A stretch of 45,461 bases of DNA, taken from an uncultured Alphaproteobacteria bacterium (GTDB lineage: Bacteria > Pseudomonadota > Alphaproteobacteria > Rhodobacterales > Rhodobacteraceae). A program made the position numbers and the translations under genes. Below are positions 17,859-27,599 of this stretch, piece after piece (the stretch's first letter is position 1; every line of letters starts with the position of its first letter). The notes under the pieces are model-generated. The model ran no database searches and was not told the DNA's origin. It was given only the letters and a program-made list of their open reading frames with translations. The stretch spans positions 1-45,461 of the forward strand of contig CAJWEI010000019.1 in assembly GCA_913031285.1 (NCBI GenBank), in the 5' to 3' direction.

Positions 17859-19514
17859 ATGCCTAATCGTCGTATTGCATCAATCTGGTTTCCCCGCTTT
17901 GGCGCAGAGCGCCTTTTACGCACGTGTAGTCAAAAGATTGATCAGCCGTTTGCAGTAGTAGAAGATCTCGGACAAATACAAGTTCTGTCATCTCTATCAG
18001 TTTTTGCAAGTCAGGAGGGGCTGCAGATAGGTCAACCTTTGCGAGATGCCCAAGCCATGTGCCCATCACTTATGACCCGCCTGCGCAACAAACAGGCAGA
18101 AGAATTATTTTTGCGCGTGCTCGCCAGGTGGGCAGGGAAATTTAGTCCGTGGGTGGCTATCGAAAAGCCTGATAGTTTGCTCTTAGACATCACGGGATGT
18201 ACGCATTTATTTGGAGGGGAAGAGGCGTTTTTAGACGAAGTCGAAAGTAATGCACGCGATCTTGGGTTGACAATTTATGCAGGGCTGGCTGATACGCCCG
18301 GAGCAGCATGGGCACTAGCGCGCTACGTAGGACACGGGACCCAAAGCTATCGCAGCGGCGATGCTATTGACCAAGAGGCCCGCGCCACCAGGTCACGCGC
18401 TGCCAAACGACGTCACTGGGAGCGTGGCGGGTCAGCACCGCAAAGGCTAAACCCTCATCAAAAAGTACAAAATATCGCTCCTCTAGGAAAAACTCATAGT
18501 GCTTTACAGCCCCTACCCGTGGCAGCTCTGCGCATTGACAAAACGCTTGTAGAGGGCTTAAACCGCCTTGGCCTGCGCCGTATTGGTGATATAAGCGGCC
18601 AACCACGCGCCTCATTAACCCGGCGTTTTGGCAAAGGACTTGTTGAACAACTGGACAAAGCCCTCGGCAGCCTACCAGAACCAATATCACCCCTTCAGCA
18701 AATACCACATTTCGGTGTGAGGCTAAGCTTACCAGAACCTATAGGGCTTATAAGTGACATAATCGGTGCGATTGATCGACTTTTACCACGACTTAGCATA
18801 CATCTGAGATCCCAAAACCAAGGCGCACGGCAGGTTCGGCTACAGTGCTTTCACACAGATAACACAGTGACAAATGTTGAAGTCGGGCTGGCCCGCGCAA
18901 GTGATAGCCCCAATCGTATACGACCTCTGCTTTTGATTAAACTCAATGATATCGAGGTTGGCTTTGGAATTGATGTGCTGCGACTGGAAGCGACTAGCAC
19001 AGAGGCACTTCATCAAGCTAGTCTAAAAGAGCAATTGGCCTTGCAGAGTGATTTGCAAAAAGATTCCTCTCATAAAGAAGGATTAGAGGATTTGATTGGG
19101 AAACTGGGTGGACGGATTGGACTTGAAAACATCATCCGGCATCACCCCGCTGATAGTCATATACCTGAAAAAACTTTTCAGACGCTCGCAGCTGCTTGGT
19201 CAGAATCTGCTGAGAACTGGCCAGAGACCAGCCAACGAAGGCCTATACTTTTGTGGCGACCAGAACCTGTCAAAGCACGTGAAAGCCAGGTATTACCGAG
19301 AGAATTCCAATGGCGTGGGCGCAAGCTGAGGATACGCACCGCCAAAGGTCCTGAGCGCATCGCACCAGAATGGTGGCTTGATGACCCCAACTGGCGCAGT
19401 GGTGTACGCGATTACTGGCAAGTTACTTGTGAAGAGGGTGATCTTCTCTGGCTCTTTTATGCCCATGGCGCTACTATGTCTGCTGGTTGGTTTTGTCAGG
19501 GAAGTTTTACTTGA
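17859..19514 (+). CDS. imuB: ImuB, Y-family polymerase-like mutagenesis protein
   Basis: A 551-residue Y-family DNA polymerase homologue of the ImuB type. ImuB is the hub that brings ImuA and the error-prone DnaE2 polymerase to the sliding clamp during induced mutagenesis. The start RRIASIWFPRFGAERLLR lacks the acidic residues that bind metal in true Y-family polymerases, which is normal for ImuB and means no polymerase activity of its own. Other family segments are VFASQEGLQIGQPLRDAQA, LLLDITGCTHLFGGEEAF, TRSRAAKRRHWERGG, and the little-finger and C-terminal parts ending with RDYWQVTCEEGDLLWLFY. An SOS box precedes the gene. Neither imuA (upstream) nor dnaE2 (downstream) is adjacent, although the three usually form a cassette. 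Confidence 0.9.
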   Translation: MPNRRIASIWFPRFGAERLLRTCSQKIDQPFAVVEDLGQIQVLSSLSVFASQEGLQIGQPLRDAQAMCPSLMTRLRNKQAEELFLRVLARWAGKFSPWVAIEKPDSLLLDITGCTHLFGGEEAFLDEVESNARDLGLTIYAGLADTPGAAWALARYVGHGTQSYRSGDAIDQEARATRSRAAKRRHWERGGSAPQRLNPHQKVQNIAPLGKTHSALQPLPVAALRIDKTLVEGLNRLGLRRIGDISGQPRASLTRRFGKGLVEQLDKALGSLPEPISPLQQIPHFGVRLSLPEPIGLISDIIGAIDRLLPRLSIHLRSQNQGARQVRLQCFHTDNTVTNVEVGLARASDSPNRIRPLLLIKLNDIEVGFGIDVLRLEATSTEALHQASLKEQLALQSDLQKDSSHKEGLEDLIGKLGGRIGLENIIRHHPADSHIPEKTFQTLAAAWSESAENWPETSQRRPILLWRPEPVKARESQVLPREFQWRGRKLRIRTAKGPERIAPEWWLDDPNWRSGVRDYWQVTCEEGDLLWLFYAHGATMSAGWFCQGSFT

Positions 19515-19621
19515 TTGCATAAATGGTAAAAACTTATCTGATATAGCCAATATCAGAGACATCCCTATACGACTATCTGAAATCGTAAACTTTAAATGGC
19601 TTTATTATTCAAAGATGCCTA

Positions 19622-20443
19622 TCATAAAAAACCCATATGCCGATTAACATCTTTATAGAGAAGATAGCGAAATCGGCCCGGTCCTGCTGCATAACAGGCC
19701 TGAGGGCAAAACGCGCGAAGCCACATGTAATCGCCTGCCTCGACTTCGACCCAGTCCTGATTAAGGCGATATACCGCCTTGCCCTCCAGCACATAAAGTC
19801 CATGTTCCATTACGTGGGTTTCAGCAAATGGAATAAGCCCACCAGGTTGAAAGGTAACGATATTAACATGCATATCATGACGCATATCACTGGGATCAAC
19901 AAAGCGAGTTGTCGCCCATTTATCATCTGTGTCTGGCATCGAGATAGGCGAAATATCGCGTTCGTTGACAACAAACACCTCGGGGCGGTCTAGGCCCTCT
20001 AATTCCACATAGGCCTTTCTGATCCAGTGAAACACAGTCTTGCTTTGAGCTCCATTGATGACCTGCCAATCAGCCCCTGCAGGGATATAAGCATAGCCCC
20101 CTTCAACCATATAAAATTCATGCTCCCCAACGCGTAATGACAGTGCGCCCTCAGCCACAAAAAGGACTGTTTGCGCCTCATTATCGGTTTCGGGGCGTTT
20201 GCTGCCGCCATGGGTTTTTAATTCCACAACGTAGTGGCTAAAACTTTCGGCAAACCCGCTCAATGGCCGCGCCAAAACCCACATGCGCATACCCGTCCAG
20301 AATGGCAGCACGCTTGTTACAATATCAGTATTTGTCCGGCGAGGGATAACAACATAAGCCTCTGTGAACATTGCCCGGTCAGTCACAAGCTCACTCTGAG
20401 CAGGTAACCCCCCTTTGGGACTGTAATAGGTAGAATGCGACAT
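19622..20443 (-). CDS. allE: (S)-ureidoglycine aminohydrolase (bicupin)
   Basis: About 273 residues with two cupin domains, similar in layout to E. coli AllE. The enzyme releases ammonia from (S)-ureidoglycine to give (S)-ureidoglycolate, after allantoate in purine breakdown, and uses Mn. The second cupin holds the metal site, seen as ETHVMEHGLYVLEG, with the later QACYAAG supplying a further ligand. The first cupin has TVLFVAEGALSLRVGE and GGYAYIPAGADW. The ATG at 20443 has GGAGGA eight bases upstream. No allantoinase or allantoate amidohydrolase gene is nearby, so the rest of the pathway must lie elsewhere. It converges on imuB. Confidence 0.85.
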   Translation of the reverse strand: MSHSTYYSPKGGLPAQSELVTDRAMFTEAYVVIPRRTNTDIVTSVLPFWTGMRMWVLARPLSGFAESFSHYVVELKTHGGSKRPETDNEAQTVLFVAEGALSLRVGEHEFYMVEGGYAYIPAGADWQVINGAQSKTVFHWIRKAYVELEGLDRPEVFVVNERDISPISMPDTDDKWATTRFVDPSDMRHDMHVNIVTFQPGGLIPFAETHVMEHGLYVLEGKAVYRLNQDWVEVEAGDYMWLRAFCPQACYAAGPGRFRYLLYKDVNRHMGFL

Positions 20444-20543
20444 CACAGGTTTCCTCCATAGCGTAACCCTAGTCTATAATAATACCATGGGATGACCAAG
20501 GTGGTGCTAGCGCGAAAGACTACTTTGAAAAATTTGAAAACCT

Positions 20544-21842
20544 TCAAAGTCCCGCTGGCTGACCAATGACAAAAATTCGCAACTTTTCAGGCTGATAAAG
20601 CCACCTGGCAACAGAGTTTGCCTGCTCAAGTGTCACGTCATTCACCTTGTCATTGCGCCTTGTGATGTAATTTGGCTCCAGACCTTGCATCTGCATTCCA
20701 ACCAAAATTCTGGCAATTGGCGCATTCCCATCAAAACGCAAAGGATATGCCCCAGTGAGATAGGTTTTGGCATCATCAAGCTCTTTCTGCGTGATTCCAT
20801 CACGCGAAATTTTGGTCCACTCGTCACGCAGCACATCCAGGGCTTCAGCGATGCTATCATTGGCACTTGAGAACTGACCAATGTAGACATCCGCATAATC
20901 TCGAGAGGCCAAATAGGAATTAATGCCATAGCTTAGCCCACGCTTTTCTCGAATTTCACGCATCAAACGGCTTGCAAACCCATTACCTCCAAAAATCTGA
21001 TTCAGGATATAGGCAGCAAAAAAATCTGGATGATCGCGGTCGATACCCTCATGCCCAAATAGCGCGACGGATTGCGGCGTTGGATAGTCTATCACCTGCA
21101 CGCCCTGAGTAAGACCAAGTGAGGCTTGCTCCGGTAAGGGGCGCTTACTGGTGTTGGGGAATCCGGCCATCAAATTCTCGATCAGATCAGTGACCTCTTC
21201 AGCAGTGACATCCCCAACTGCCGAAACATAGAGACGGTCTAGCACCATTGCATATTGATGTGCTGCCTTGAGATCACCAATGCTAAGGCCAGTCACAGTC
21301 TCAATTGTCCCACTACCGCCGCGTGCGTAAGAATGATCACCATAAGCTTCATCATTAAACGCCTTAGAGATAATAGCATTTGGATCTTTTTTATCAGCTT
21401 TAAGCCTATTCAAGACCTGAGCACGAACCCGTTCAACCGCATCTGTGTCAAAGCGCGGAGCTATCAAAGACTGTCGTAGAAGTGCAATGGCCTCATCCTG
21501 ATTTTCTGTTAAAAAACGAGCCGATATAGAGACACTATCTAGATTGGCGCCGTAGCCGAAGCTAGCTGCAAGCGCCTCTTTGGCGGCCGCAAACTCTTGG
21601 ACTTTTAGATCACCCGCCCCCTCTTCCAGCAGGCTCATCATCAAATTCGTTGCTCCCGCCTTTTCAACAGGATCAATACCAGTGCCACCATCAAACCGCA
21701 GTTCCAACGCAACAAAGGGAATGTTATGATCTTCGACCAACCATACCTTAATACCCGAGGCTGTTTTTAACATCTGAATGTCAGTTGCCGCAGCAACTGG
21801 CCCAGTATAAAGGCATAGAATTAATGCTAAAACTCGTTTCAT
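20544..21842 (-). CDS. M16 family peptidase, non-catalytic subunit
   Basis: A 432-residue insulinase/pitrilysin-family protein with a signal peptide (MKRVLALILCLYTGPVAAA). The zinc motif H-x-x-E-H of active members is missing: the matching segment reads GATNLMMSLLEEGAGD. It retains the arginine/tyrosine region REIREKRGLSYGINSYL that in mitochondrial-type processing pairs belongs to the partner subunit and shapes the substrate site. It therefore looks like the helper half of a heterodimer with the next gene. The ATG at 21842 overlaps the stop of the catalytic gene by four bases, which fixes the start. Confidence 0.9.
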   Translation of the reverse strand: MKRVLALILCLYTGPVAAATDIQMLKTASGIKVWLVEDHNIPFVALELRFDGGTGIDPVEKAGATNLMMSLLEEGAGDLKVQEFAAAKEALAASFGYGANLDSVSISARFLTENQDEAIALLRQSLIAPRFDTDAVERVRAQVLNRLKADKKDPNAIISKAFNDEAYGDHSYARGGSGTIETVTGLSIGDLKAAHQYAMVLDRLYVSAVGDVTAEEVTDLIENLMAGFPNTSKRPLPEQASLGLTQGVQVIDYPTPQSVALFGHEGIDRDHPDFFAAYILNQIFGGNGFASRLMREIREKRGLSYGINSYLASRDYADVYIGQFSSANDSIAEALDVLRDEWTKISRDGITQKELDDAKTYLTGAYPLRFDGNAPIARILVGMQMQGLEPNYITRRNDKVNDVTLEQANSVARWLYQPEKLRIFVIGQPAGL

Positions 21843-23176
21843 TCTTTTGCCTCTTCTGGCTTCATTAACCATCCGGTAACGGATGTTTGTTCTTTAAGAA
21901 CCAATTTGGCAGCGGCCATAATATCGTCTGTCGTAACTGCTTGCAAAATATCAGGCCACTCGTGAATATCATCAAGACTTAAACCAGATGTCAGCGCCAC
22001 ACCGTAGGAATTGGCAAGCCTCTGCACACTATCGCGTGCATAAATCTCGGCAGCTCGGTACTGTCTTTTGAGCCGTTTGAGCTTGTCAGGGTCAGGGCCT
22101 TCTTTTAAAAACTCAACAAGCGCTTGATCAAGCGCGGCCTCAACCTCTCCCAAGGACACACCTTCAGAGGGCATAATCACGAAACCAAAACTTGTTTTAT
22201 CAAAAGCCGTTCCGCTATAAAAGGCCGTCGTGTAGACTGCGTTTTGTGCTTCCAACTGAAGCTTTTGTGTTAAAACAGACGTTTGACCACCACCCAGTAT
22301 TTCAGCAAGTAAAGTTAAGGCGGCTGGCACCGATTGATCACCGGGATTACGCTCTGGTGCCAGATAGGTCCGGGTTACATAAGGCTGAGCGACGCGTTCG
22401 TCAGAATATTTCATACGGCGAGCGGAGATCTGCGGCGGTTCTTGTGGGCGCTCTCTAGGCAAAAGATTTGGGTTGGCGGGTATTAAACCATAAGTTTGTT
22501 TTGCAAATTCAAACACTGCCTCAGCTGTGACATCCCCTCCAACTATTAAGATTGCATTATTGGGCGCATAAAATTGGCGGTAATAGGCCAAAGCATCCTC
22601 AAGGCTCAGGCTATCCATCTCATGGCGCCATCCGATAATAGGCCTGCCATAAGGGTGATTGAGGAATAAGGCCGCACGGCGTTGTTCGCCAAAAAGCGCA
22701 TCAGGGCTATTTTCTACTCGCTGGTTGCGCTCTTCGATTATGACATCCCGCTCAGTTAAAATATCATCCGGACCTAGATCAAGATTAACCATACGGTCAG
22801 CTTCCATTTTCATCATCAACGGCAACCGATCTGCGGCAATCCTTTGAAAATACCCAGTATAGTCGTAGCTTGTAAAAGCATTGTCACTCCCACCATTTTC
22901 AGCAACAATACGGGAAAATTCGCCTGCTTCCATGGTCTTAGTCTGCTTAAAAAGTAAATGCTCAAGAAAATGTGCCACTCCAGAAAGACCTGGATCCTCT
23001 TCCCCAGATCCCGCCTTATACCAAACCATATGAACAACAACTGGAGCGCGGTGGTCTTCGATCACAACGACTTGCATTCCATTTTCAAGCCTGAAGTCAG
23101 TGACTTGGGTCGAAATATCAGCAATAGCCTCAATTGGGAGCATAAAAATACTCATAAATATACGAAGAAAATGCAT
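21839..23176 (-). CDS. M16 family zinc metallopeptidase, catalytic subunit
   Basis: A 445-residue pitrilysin-family peptidase, probably periplasmic, with a signal peptide (MHFLRIFMSIFMLPIEAIA). The inverted zinc motif is intact in VAHFLEHLLFK (H-x-x-E-H), and the third ligand glutamate is in ERDVIIEERNQR. The ATG at 23176 is chosen because GGGAGA lies eight bases upstream and the signal peptide then begins correctly. It is coupled with the non-catalytic partner downstream, as for other two-gene M16 pairs. The substrate is unknown. Confidence 0.92.
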   Translation of the reverse strand: MHFLRIFMSIFMLPIEAIADISTQVTDFRLENGMQVVVIEDHRAPVVVHMVWYKAGSGEEDPGLSGVAHFLEHLLFKQTKTMEAGEFSRIVAENGGSDNAFTSYDYTGYFQRIAADRLPLMMKMEADRMVNLDLGPDDILTERDVIIEERNQRVENSPDALFGEQRRAALFLNHPYGRPIIGWRHEMDSLSLEDALAYYRQFYAPNNAILIVGGDVTAEAVFEFAKQTYGLIPANPNLLPRERPQEPPQISARRMKYSDERVAQPYVTRTYLAPERNPGDQSVPAALTLLAEILGGGQTSVLTQKLQLEAQNAVYTTAFYSGTAFDKTSFGFVIMPSEGVSLGEVEAALDQALVEFLKEGPDPDKLKRLKRQYRAAEIYARDSVQRLANSYGVALTSGLSLDDIHEWPDILQAVTTDDIMAAAKLVLKEQTSVTGWLMKPEEAKE

Positions 23177-23191
23177 TAAAATCTCTCCCAA

Positions 23192-23672
23192 TCATCAGGT
23201 AGGACACGATATAAACATCTAAAGGAAATATCAAAAAAAATATGATCATAAAATGTGGAAAACGTTATTAAATATTCAGACATTTTTAAACTACTTTAAA
23301 TCGTAACTTGTCGAGCCACAGGTTTAGAGCCGCCTTGCAAGGCGGCTCTTTAGCACTTTTATCAATATGTTAAAGCGATTAAGATATCACAATCTTTAGT
23401 ACAGTTCTTGCACTCATCGGCAATACCACATTGACTCTCACGCAAGATAGGGCTTCTAAACGATTGCCTCCCCTTGCTTGAGGACACGGTCAACATATGG
23501 CGGCATTATCTATTTGCTTATGAAATTCACAAAGGTAAGCATTTATTTTTTTCACAAGATTTTATGGCTTCCAAAGGCTATATCAGAGGTCTCATTTTGA
23601 CTGCAGTCTCACACAATAAATCAGATAACCGCCAGTCAAAAGTGATTTTATTATAAAAGACATAAAAGGCAG
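23192..23672. other. Intergenic stretch between lspA and the M16 pair
   Basis: About 480 AT-rich bases. It holds one strong hairpin (23326-23349) and otherwise no gene that I can support; a 60-codon TTG frame at 23474-23656 on the plus strand has no recognisable content. From memory of related Rhodobacteraceae, a small DUF3035 lipoprotein gene often lies between lspA and the M16 pair. I could not see one here, intact or broken. Confidence 0.45.
23326..23349 (+). terminator. Strong GC-rich hairpin, possible terminator without an assigned gene
   Basis: AGAGCCGCC-TTGCAA-GGCGGCTCT forms a perfect nine-base-pair stem, rich in GC within AT-rich DNA. On the plus strand it is followed by TTAGCACTTTT, a loose U-rich tail; on the minus strand the tail is AAACC and does not fit a terminator. 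No plus-strand gene ends just before it. It might end an unannotated small RNA, or stop antisense transcription running away from the M16 promoter. Confidence 0.45.
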
Positions 23673-24146
23673 TCATGCGCTGTTTTTAGGTGAGCTAAAA
23701 AATGCCAACCCGATTGCTCCAGCAAAAATTGCAATATCGGCGACATTAAAGGCGTATGGGTTGTCAAGCCCGCAACACGACATATTTAAAAAATCAGCTA
23801 CAGCGCCGTAAATCACACGGTCGAGTGCGTTGCCCAAAGCGCCCCCAATCAAAAGACCCGCAGAAACCTGTCCAAGTCTGCCCGGCGGTTCTCGCCTCAT
23901 CCAAAGGACGATACCAATGCACACAACAAAAGCAAATCCTGTCAATATCCAGCGCTGAGCATAATCAGATGAAGAAAATAAGCCAAAGTTAACTCCATAA
24001 TTCCAAGCCATAGAAAAATTTAAAAATGGAGGAAAGACCTCCACATAACCAATAGTTTGCAAGTCAAGGTAAAAAACCACGAAGATTTTACTAACTTGGT
24101 CTACCAAAAAGGCTAGAACGGCCGATATCAGCATTAAGATCCTCAT
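23673..24146 (-). CDS. lspA: Lipoprotein signal peptidase (signal peptidase II)
   Basis: A 157-residue inner-membrane aspartyl protease that removes the signal peptide of diacylglyceryl-modified prolipoproteins. It has four hydrophobic helices. The catalytic aspartates are Asp118 in GAVADFLN and Asp137 in FNVADIAI, and the conserved GNALDR motif precedes them. The N-terminal LVDQVSK motif is also typical. The gene follows purH after a single base, so the two are on the same transcript. Confidence 0.95.
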   Translation of the reverse strand: MRILMLISAVLAFLVDQVSKIFVVFYLDLQTIGYVEVFPPFLNFSMAWNYGVNFGLFSSSDYAQRWILTGFAFVVCIGIVLWMRREPPGRLGQVSAGLLIGGALGNALDRVIYGAVADFLNMSCCGLDNPYAFNVADIAIFAGAIGLAFFSSPKNSA

Positions 24147-24147
24147 G

Positions 24148-25737
24148 TTAATGTCTAAAATGACGCATGCCTGTAAAAACCATGGCTAGTCCGGCCTTAT
24201 CAGCGGCGGCAATAACTTCATCATCTCGCATAGACCCCCCCGGTTGTATAACTGCCGTTGCGCCCGCTTCCACGGCAGTCAAAAGACCGTCCGAAAATGG
24301 GAAAAATGCATCTGATGCAACAACAGAACCTTGGGTTAACGGGCGAGAGAGTTTAAGTTGCCTTGCCATATCTTGCGATTTTAGTGCAGCAATGCGACAA
24401 CTGTCCACACGGCTCATCTGCCCCGCACCCACACCGACAGTTACACCGTCTTTAACATATACGACCGCGTTGGATTTGACGTGTTTGGCAACGGTCCAAG
24501 CAAATAACATATCAGCCATTTCGGTTTGACTTGGATGGTGTTTTGTAACAACTTTCAATGAGTTCAGATCCAAATGACCCGCATCTTTATCCTGTATTAA
24601 GAATCCACCAGATACTTGTCTTATAGCTTGATTTGCCTGATCAGGGTTCGCCATGCGACCAGTTGTCAATAGCCTCAGATTTGGTTTTTTGGAAAACACC
24701 TCGATCGCTTGCATTGTGGCATCGGGTGCAATCACAACTTCGGTGAAGATGTCAGTGATCATATGAGCGGTTGCTTCATCCAAAGTTTGGTTAAATGCTA
24801 CTACGCCACCAAACGCGCTGGTGCGATCACAATCATAAGCTCCAAGGTAAGCCTCGGATATAGTCAGTCCACGCGCAACTCCACAAGGGTTTGCGTGTTT
24901 GATAATTGCGCAAACTGGCCCGGTCTCAGCGTCAAATTCACTGACCAGCTCGAACGCGGCATCGGTATCATTGATATTATTATATGACAGCTCTCTACCC
25001 TGATGCTGAATAGCGGTTGCTACACCGGCACGTCCAGAACCATCCACATAAAAGGAAGCACATTGGTGCGGGTTTTCACCGTACCGCAGTTCTTGCGCCA
25101 AAATTCCAGAAAAAATCGTACGACGGGGTTTCTTTTCGTGCAAAGCCATCGCAAACCACTGCGAAACTGCAGCATCATAAGCTGCCGTACGCGCATATGC
25201 ACGCTGAGCCATTTTCTGACGGAAGGCCAATTGAGTATGTCCATCTAAATCGGACAGCTCTGCGAGAAGCTCGTCGTAATCCTCAACGTCCACCACAGTC
25301 GTCACGAAAGCATGATTTTTTGCTGCTGCTCGTATCATAGCGGGGCCACCAATATCTATGTTTTCAATGCAAGTTTTATAATCACCACCGCCAGCGACTG
25401 TCTCTTCAAAAGGATATAAATTCACCACCAACAAATCAATCCCAGTAATGCCGTATGTCTCCATCGACGCCAGATGCGCAGGATTATCACGCAGAGCTAG
25501 AAGACCGCCATGAACGTTGGGATGTAGCGTCTTTATTCGACCATCCATCATTTCAGGAAAATTAGTAATCGAAGCGACATCTGTGACCGTAATGCCCGCC
25601 TCTCTTATTGCTTTTGCGCTACCACCCGTTGAACATATCTCTATTCCACCGACTGCAAGCGCCCGTGCAAGATCAATGAGACCTGTTTTGTCCGAAACGG
25701 AGATAAGCGCACGACGGACGGGAGATAATTCAGTCAT
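24148..25737 (-). CDS. purH: Bifunctional AICAR formyltransferase / IMP cyclohydrolase
   Basis: About 529 residues carrying out the last two steps of IMP synthesis. The N-terminal IMP cyclohydrolase (MGS-like) part shows [25 protein letters not shown] and [14 protein letters not shown]. The AICAR transformylase part shows [10 protein letters not shown], the KHANPCG motif with the catalytic Lys-His pair, and [14 protein letters not shown] near the end. The ATG at 25737 is chosen because GGAAG lies about eight bases upstream; a start 18 bases earlier is less likely. It follows the heparinase-like gene by about 20 bases and lspA comes next. Confidence 0.97.
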   Translation of the reverse strand: MTELSPVRRALISVSDKTGLIDLARALAVGGIEICSTGGSAKAIREAGITVTDVASITNFPEMMDGRIKTLHPNVHGGLLALRDNPAHLASMETYGITGIDLLVVNLYPFEETVAGGGDYKTCIENIDIGGPAMIRAAAKNHAFVTTVVDVEDYDELLAELSDLDGHTQLAFRQKMAQRAYARTAAYDAAVSQWFAMALHEKKPRRTIFSGILAQELRYGENPHQCASFYVDGSGRAGVATAIQHQGRELSYNNINDTDAAFELVSEFDAETGPVCAIIKHANPCGVARGLTISEAYLGAYDCDRTSAFGGVVAFNQTLDEATAHMITDIFTEVVIAPDATMQAIEVFSKKPNLRLLTTGRMANPDQANQAIRQVSGGFLIQDKDAGHLDLNSLKVVTKHHPSQTEMADMLFAWTVAKHVKSNAVVYVKDGVTVGVGAGQMSRVDSCRIAALKSQDMARQLKLSRPLTQGSVVASDAFFPFSDGLLTAVEAGATAVIQPGGSMRDDEVIAAADKAGLAMVFTGMRHFRH

Positions 25738-25757
25738 AAATTTACTTCCATTCACTT

Positions 25758-27503
25758 TTATCTGGTATAACTTTTGTCTTCTAGGTTTTCTCTGGACAAG
25801 AAGTCTGTCTCTTGTACTTTGGTCAAAGACCAGCGAACACGCGTTGCATACTCCATAGCGCGTAAAGATAAAACGACCTGTTTGGTTGGCCTTGGTTTAA
25901 GCCGGGTTTTTTCGAAATAGACACTCGGCTCCAATCCAATCTCAACGCCAGCATCGTGGCGAAACATCCAAATTTCGCCAGTTTTGAGCATGAAAGAAAT
26001 AGCCGTACCTCCCAAATCGACTTCGGCAGCTACGTCAGGATGCAAGTGAAAGCGCAGCTGAAAAGGGATGCCTTGCAGGCCCGAAGCGTCAAATGCCTGT
26101 TGGAAAGGTTTTTGGTCCCTATGATCAAGGGTCAGCAACATGTCCTCACCAGACAAAGCGCTCCCGTCGGAGGATAAATCCAGACTGCGTACATGTGTCA
26201 AACCACTATGTTTTAGATATCCATTATGGCCAGCTTCAAACTTTAGGCCGTGGCTAGTTTCAGGAAATTCATACGGAACTCTACTTGGACCCTCAATTAA
26301 GGCCTCGTTCTCCGAATTGGTATGTGACAGAGGACGACCCAGACTTGCACTGGAGACTCCATTTACACAGAGAGTAGAATGCGAAGGGGTGGCCCTTCCT
26401 GCCCGCCTCCAGTCTGCTCCAAAGCTCTCGCCCGAGCCGCAATTAACAATCAGAGGGCTACGTCCAGAGGATAACTCGAAGGCCAATGTTGAAGCATGTC
26501 CATTAATCGACGCACGCCCAGTCGGTGGTGGTGCCGAATCCACAATAATGCTGGTACGCCCCCCGGAAAGGCGCGCATAGCCCATAACCAAAGAGCCCGA
26601 GATCACTGTTCTGTTTCCAGATTGAACAAGTGCCATATCGAGGCGCCCCTCCAACCCTTTACCACCACCATGAAAGCGAGCGAGCGAGCCATCCGCATGA
26701 CGCAAAGAGCGCAATGTTGGAGCTATCCGATCTAAGGCCTCAAGATGCGCACTGGATGGAATCCAGCCAGCGTCAGTCAGAGCAGAAGCCACCCATGTCA
26801 ACAAAGTGAAAACTTCAAGAAGCTCTTCGGGGTTTCTTGTATGAATGCCGCCTGTTGAATCAACCTGAGTGCGGCACTCGCGAGCCAAAGCAATGGTCGC
26901 AGGGCGGACGTGTTTTTCCATACCGTCAAGGGTCAAGCCTGCATAGATCAGCCCTGTTAAAGCTTCAAATCGCGGCAAACCGGGCGTAGTTTTGGACCAC
27001 CGCTTTGACAAAAATAACGTCTGACGACCTAAAGACTGAAAAAATATTTCAGACCTTTTTGATTCGATGCCTTGCAACAACATAAAACCGTGGTGGATCC
27101 ACCTAATTAGGCGACGACCAGTCAGATCAGGTATCCAACCTGGACCAGATCCACGACCATATATATCGATCCAACTCTGCACCCAAGCTTGCGAAATTTT
27201 GCGCGAACGTTTGTCACCGACAGACGCCAAATCATCGAGCCAGCCAAACCCATGTGCCTCTTGCGTAAAACCTTTTGCGGGCGAGTCTAGATTCCAAAGC
27301 AATGTATCTTGCGTCTCAACCAAGTGTCCGGCAAACATGATATTACCTGCTTTGAGTTGCAGGCCGCGGGCGTAGCTTCCAATAGAACGCGGTTCGGGTT
27401 GTTTTACAAAGCCAGTTGCGGGTTTTGAAAACCCCAGCGCACGGGCATATAACCAGTGCATAAATCGTAAGTTTAGCGAGGATAGGTTCCCAGACTTTGT
27501 CAT
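25758..27503 (-). CDS. Heparinase II/III family protein
   Basis: A 581-residue protein with an alpha-toroid N-terminal part (helical, about residues 1-290, with repeated W/L patterns such as [15 protein letters not shown]) and a beta-sandwich C-terminal part of the heparinase II/III type. The border region [16 protein letters not shown] and the later [16 protein letters not shown] are highly characteristic of the Rhodobacteraceae members. These are found next to rsmB and purH in the same order, so the gene is an old resident here and not an accessory polysaccharide lyase. The substrate is not known. No signal peptide is apparent. Confidence 0.9.
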   Translation of the reverse strand: MTKSGNLSSLNLRFMHWLYARALGFSKPATGFVKQPEPRSIGSYARGLQLKAGNIMFAGHLVETQDTLLWNLDSPAKGFTQEAHGFGWLDDLASVGDKRSRKISQAWVQSWIDIYGRGSGPGWIPDLTGRRLIRWIHHGFMLLQGIESKRSEIFFQSLGRQTLFLSKRWSKTTPGLPRFEALTGLIYAGLTLDGMEKHVRPATIALARECRTQVDSTGGIHTRNPEELLEVFTLLTWVASALTDAGWIPSSAHLEALDRIAPTLRSLRHADGSLARFHGGGKGLEGRLDMALVQSGNRTVISGSLVMGYARLSGGRTSIIVDSAPPPTGRASINGHASTLAFELSSGRSPLIVNCGSGESFGADWRRAGRATPSHSTLCVNGVSSASLGRPLSHTNSENEALIEGPSRVPYEFPETSHGLKFEAGHNGYLKHSGLTHVRSLDLSSDGSALSGEDMLLTLDHRDQKPFQQAFDASGLQGIPFQLRFHLHPDVAAEVDLGGTAISFMLKTGEIWMFRHDAGVEIGLEPSVYFEKTRLKPRPTKQVVLSLRAMEYATRVRWSLTKVQETDFLSRENLEDKSYTR

Positions 27504-27599
27504 AAACCTACCTGTGACAGAGAGACTGCTCTAAAAACACCAAAGTCTTGCTTCATTTTATTTCTCCGGACATCCAATTCAGTACGAACTATAGTTTGC

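Noticed and set aside
23474-23656. Plus-strand 60-codon frame between the M16 pair and lspA
   Set aside because: TTG start, no ribosome site and no family features; likely chance in AT-rich DNA.
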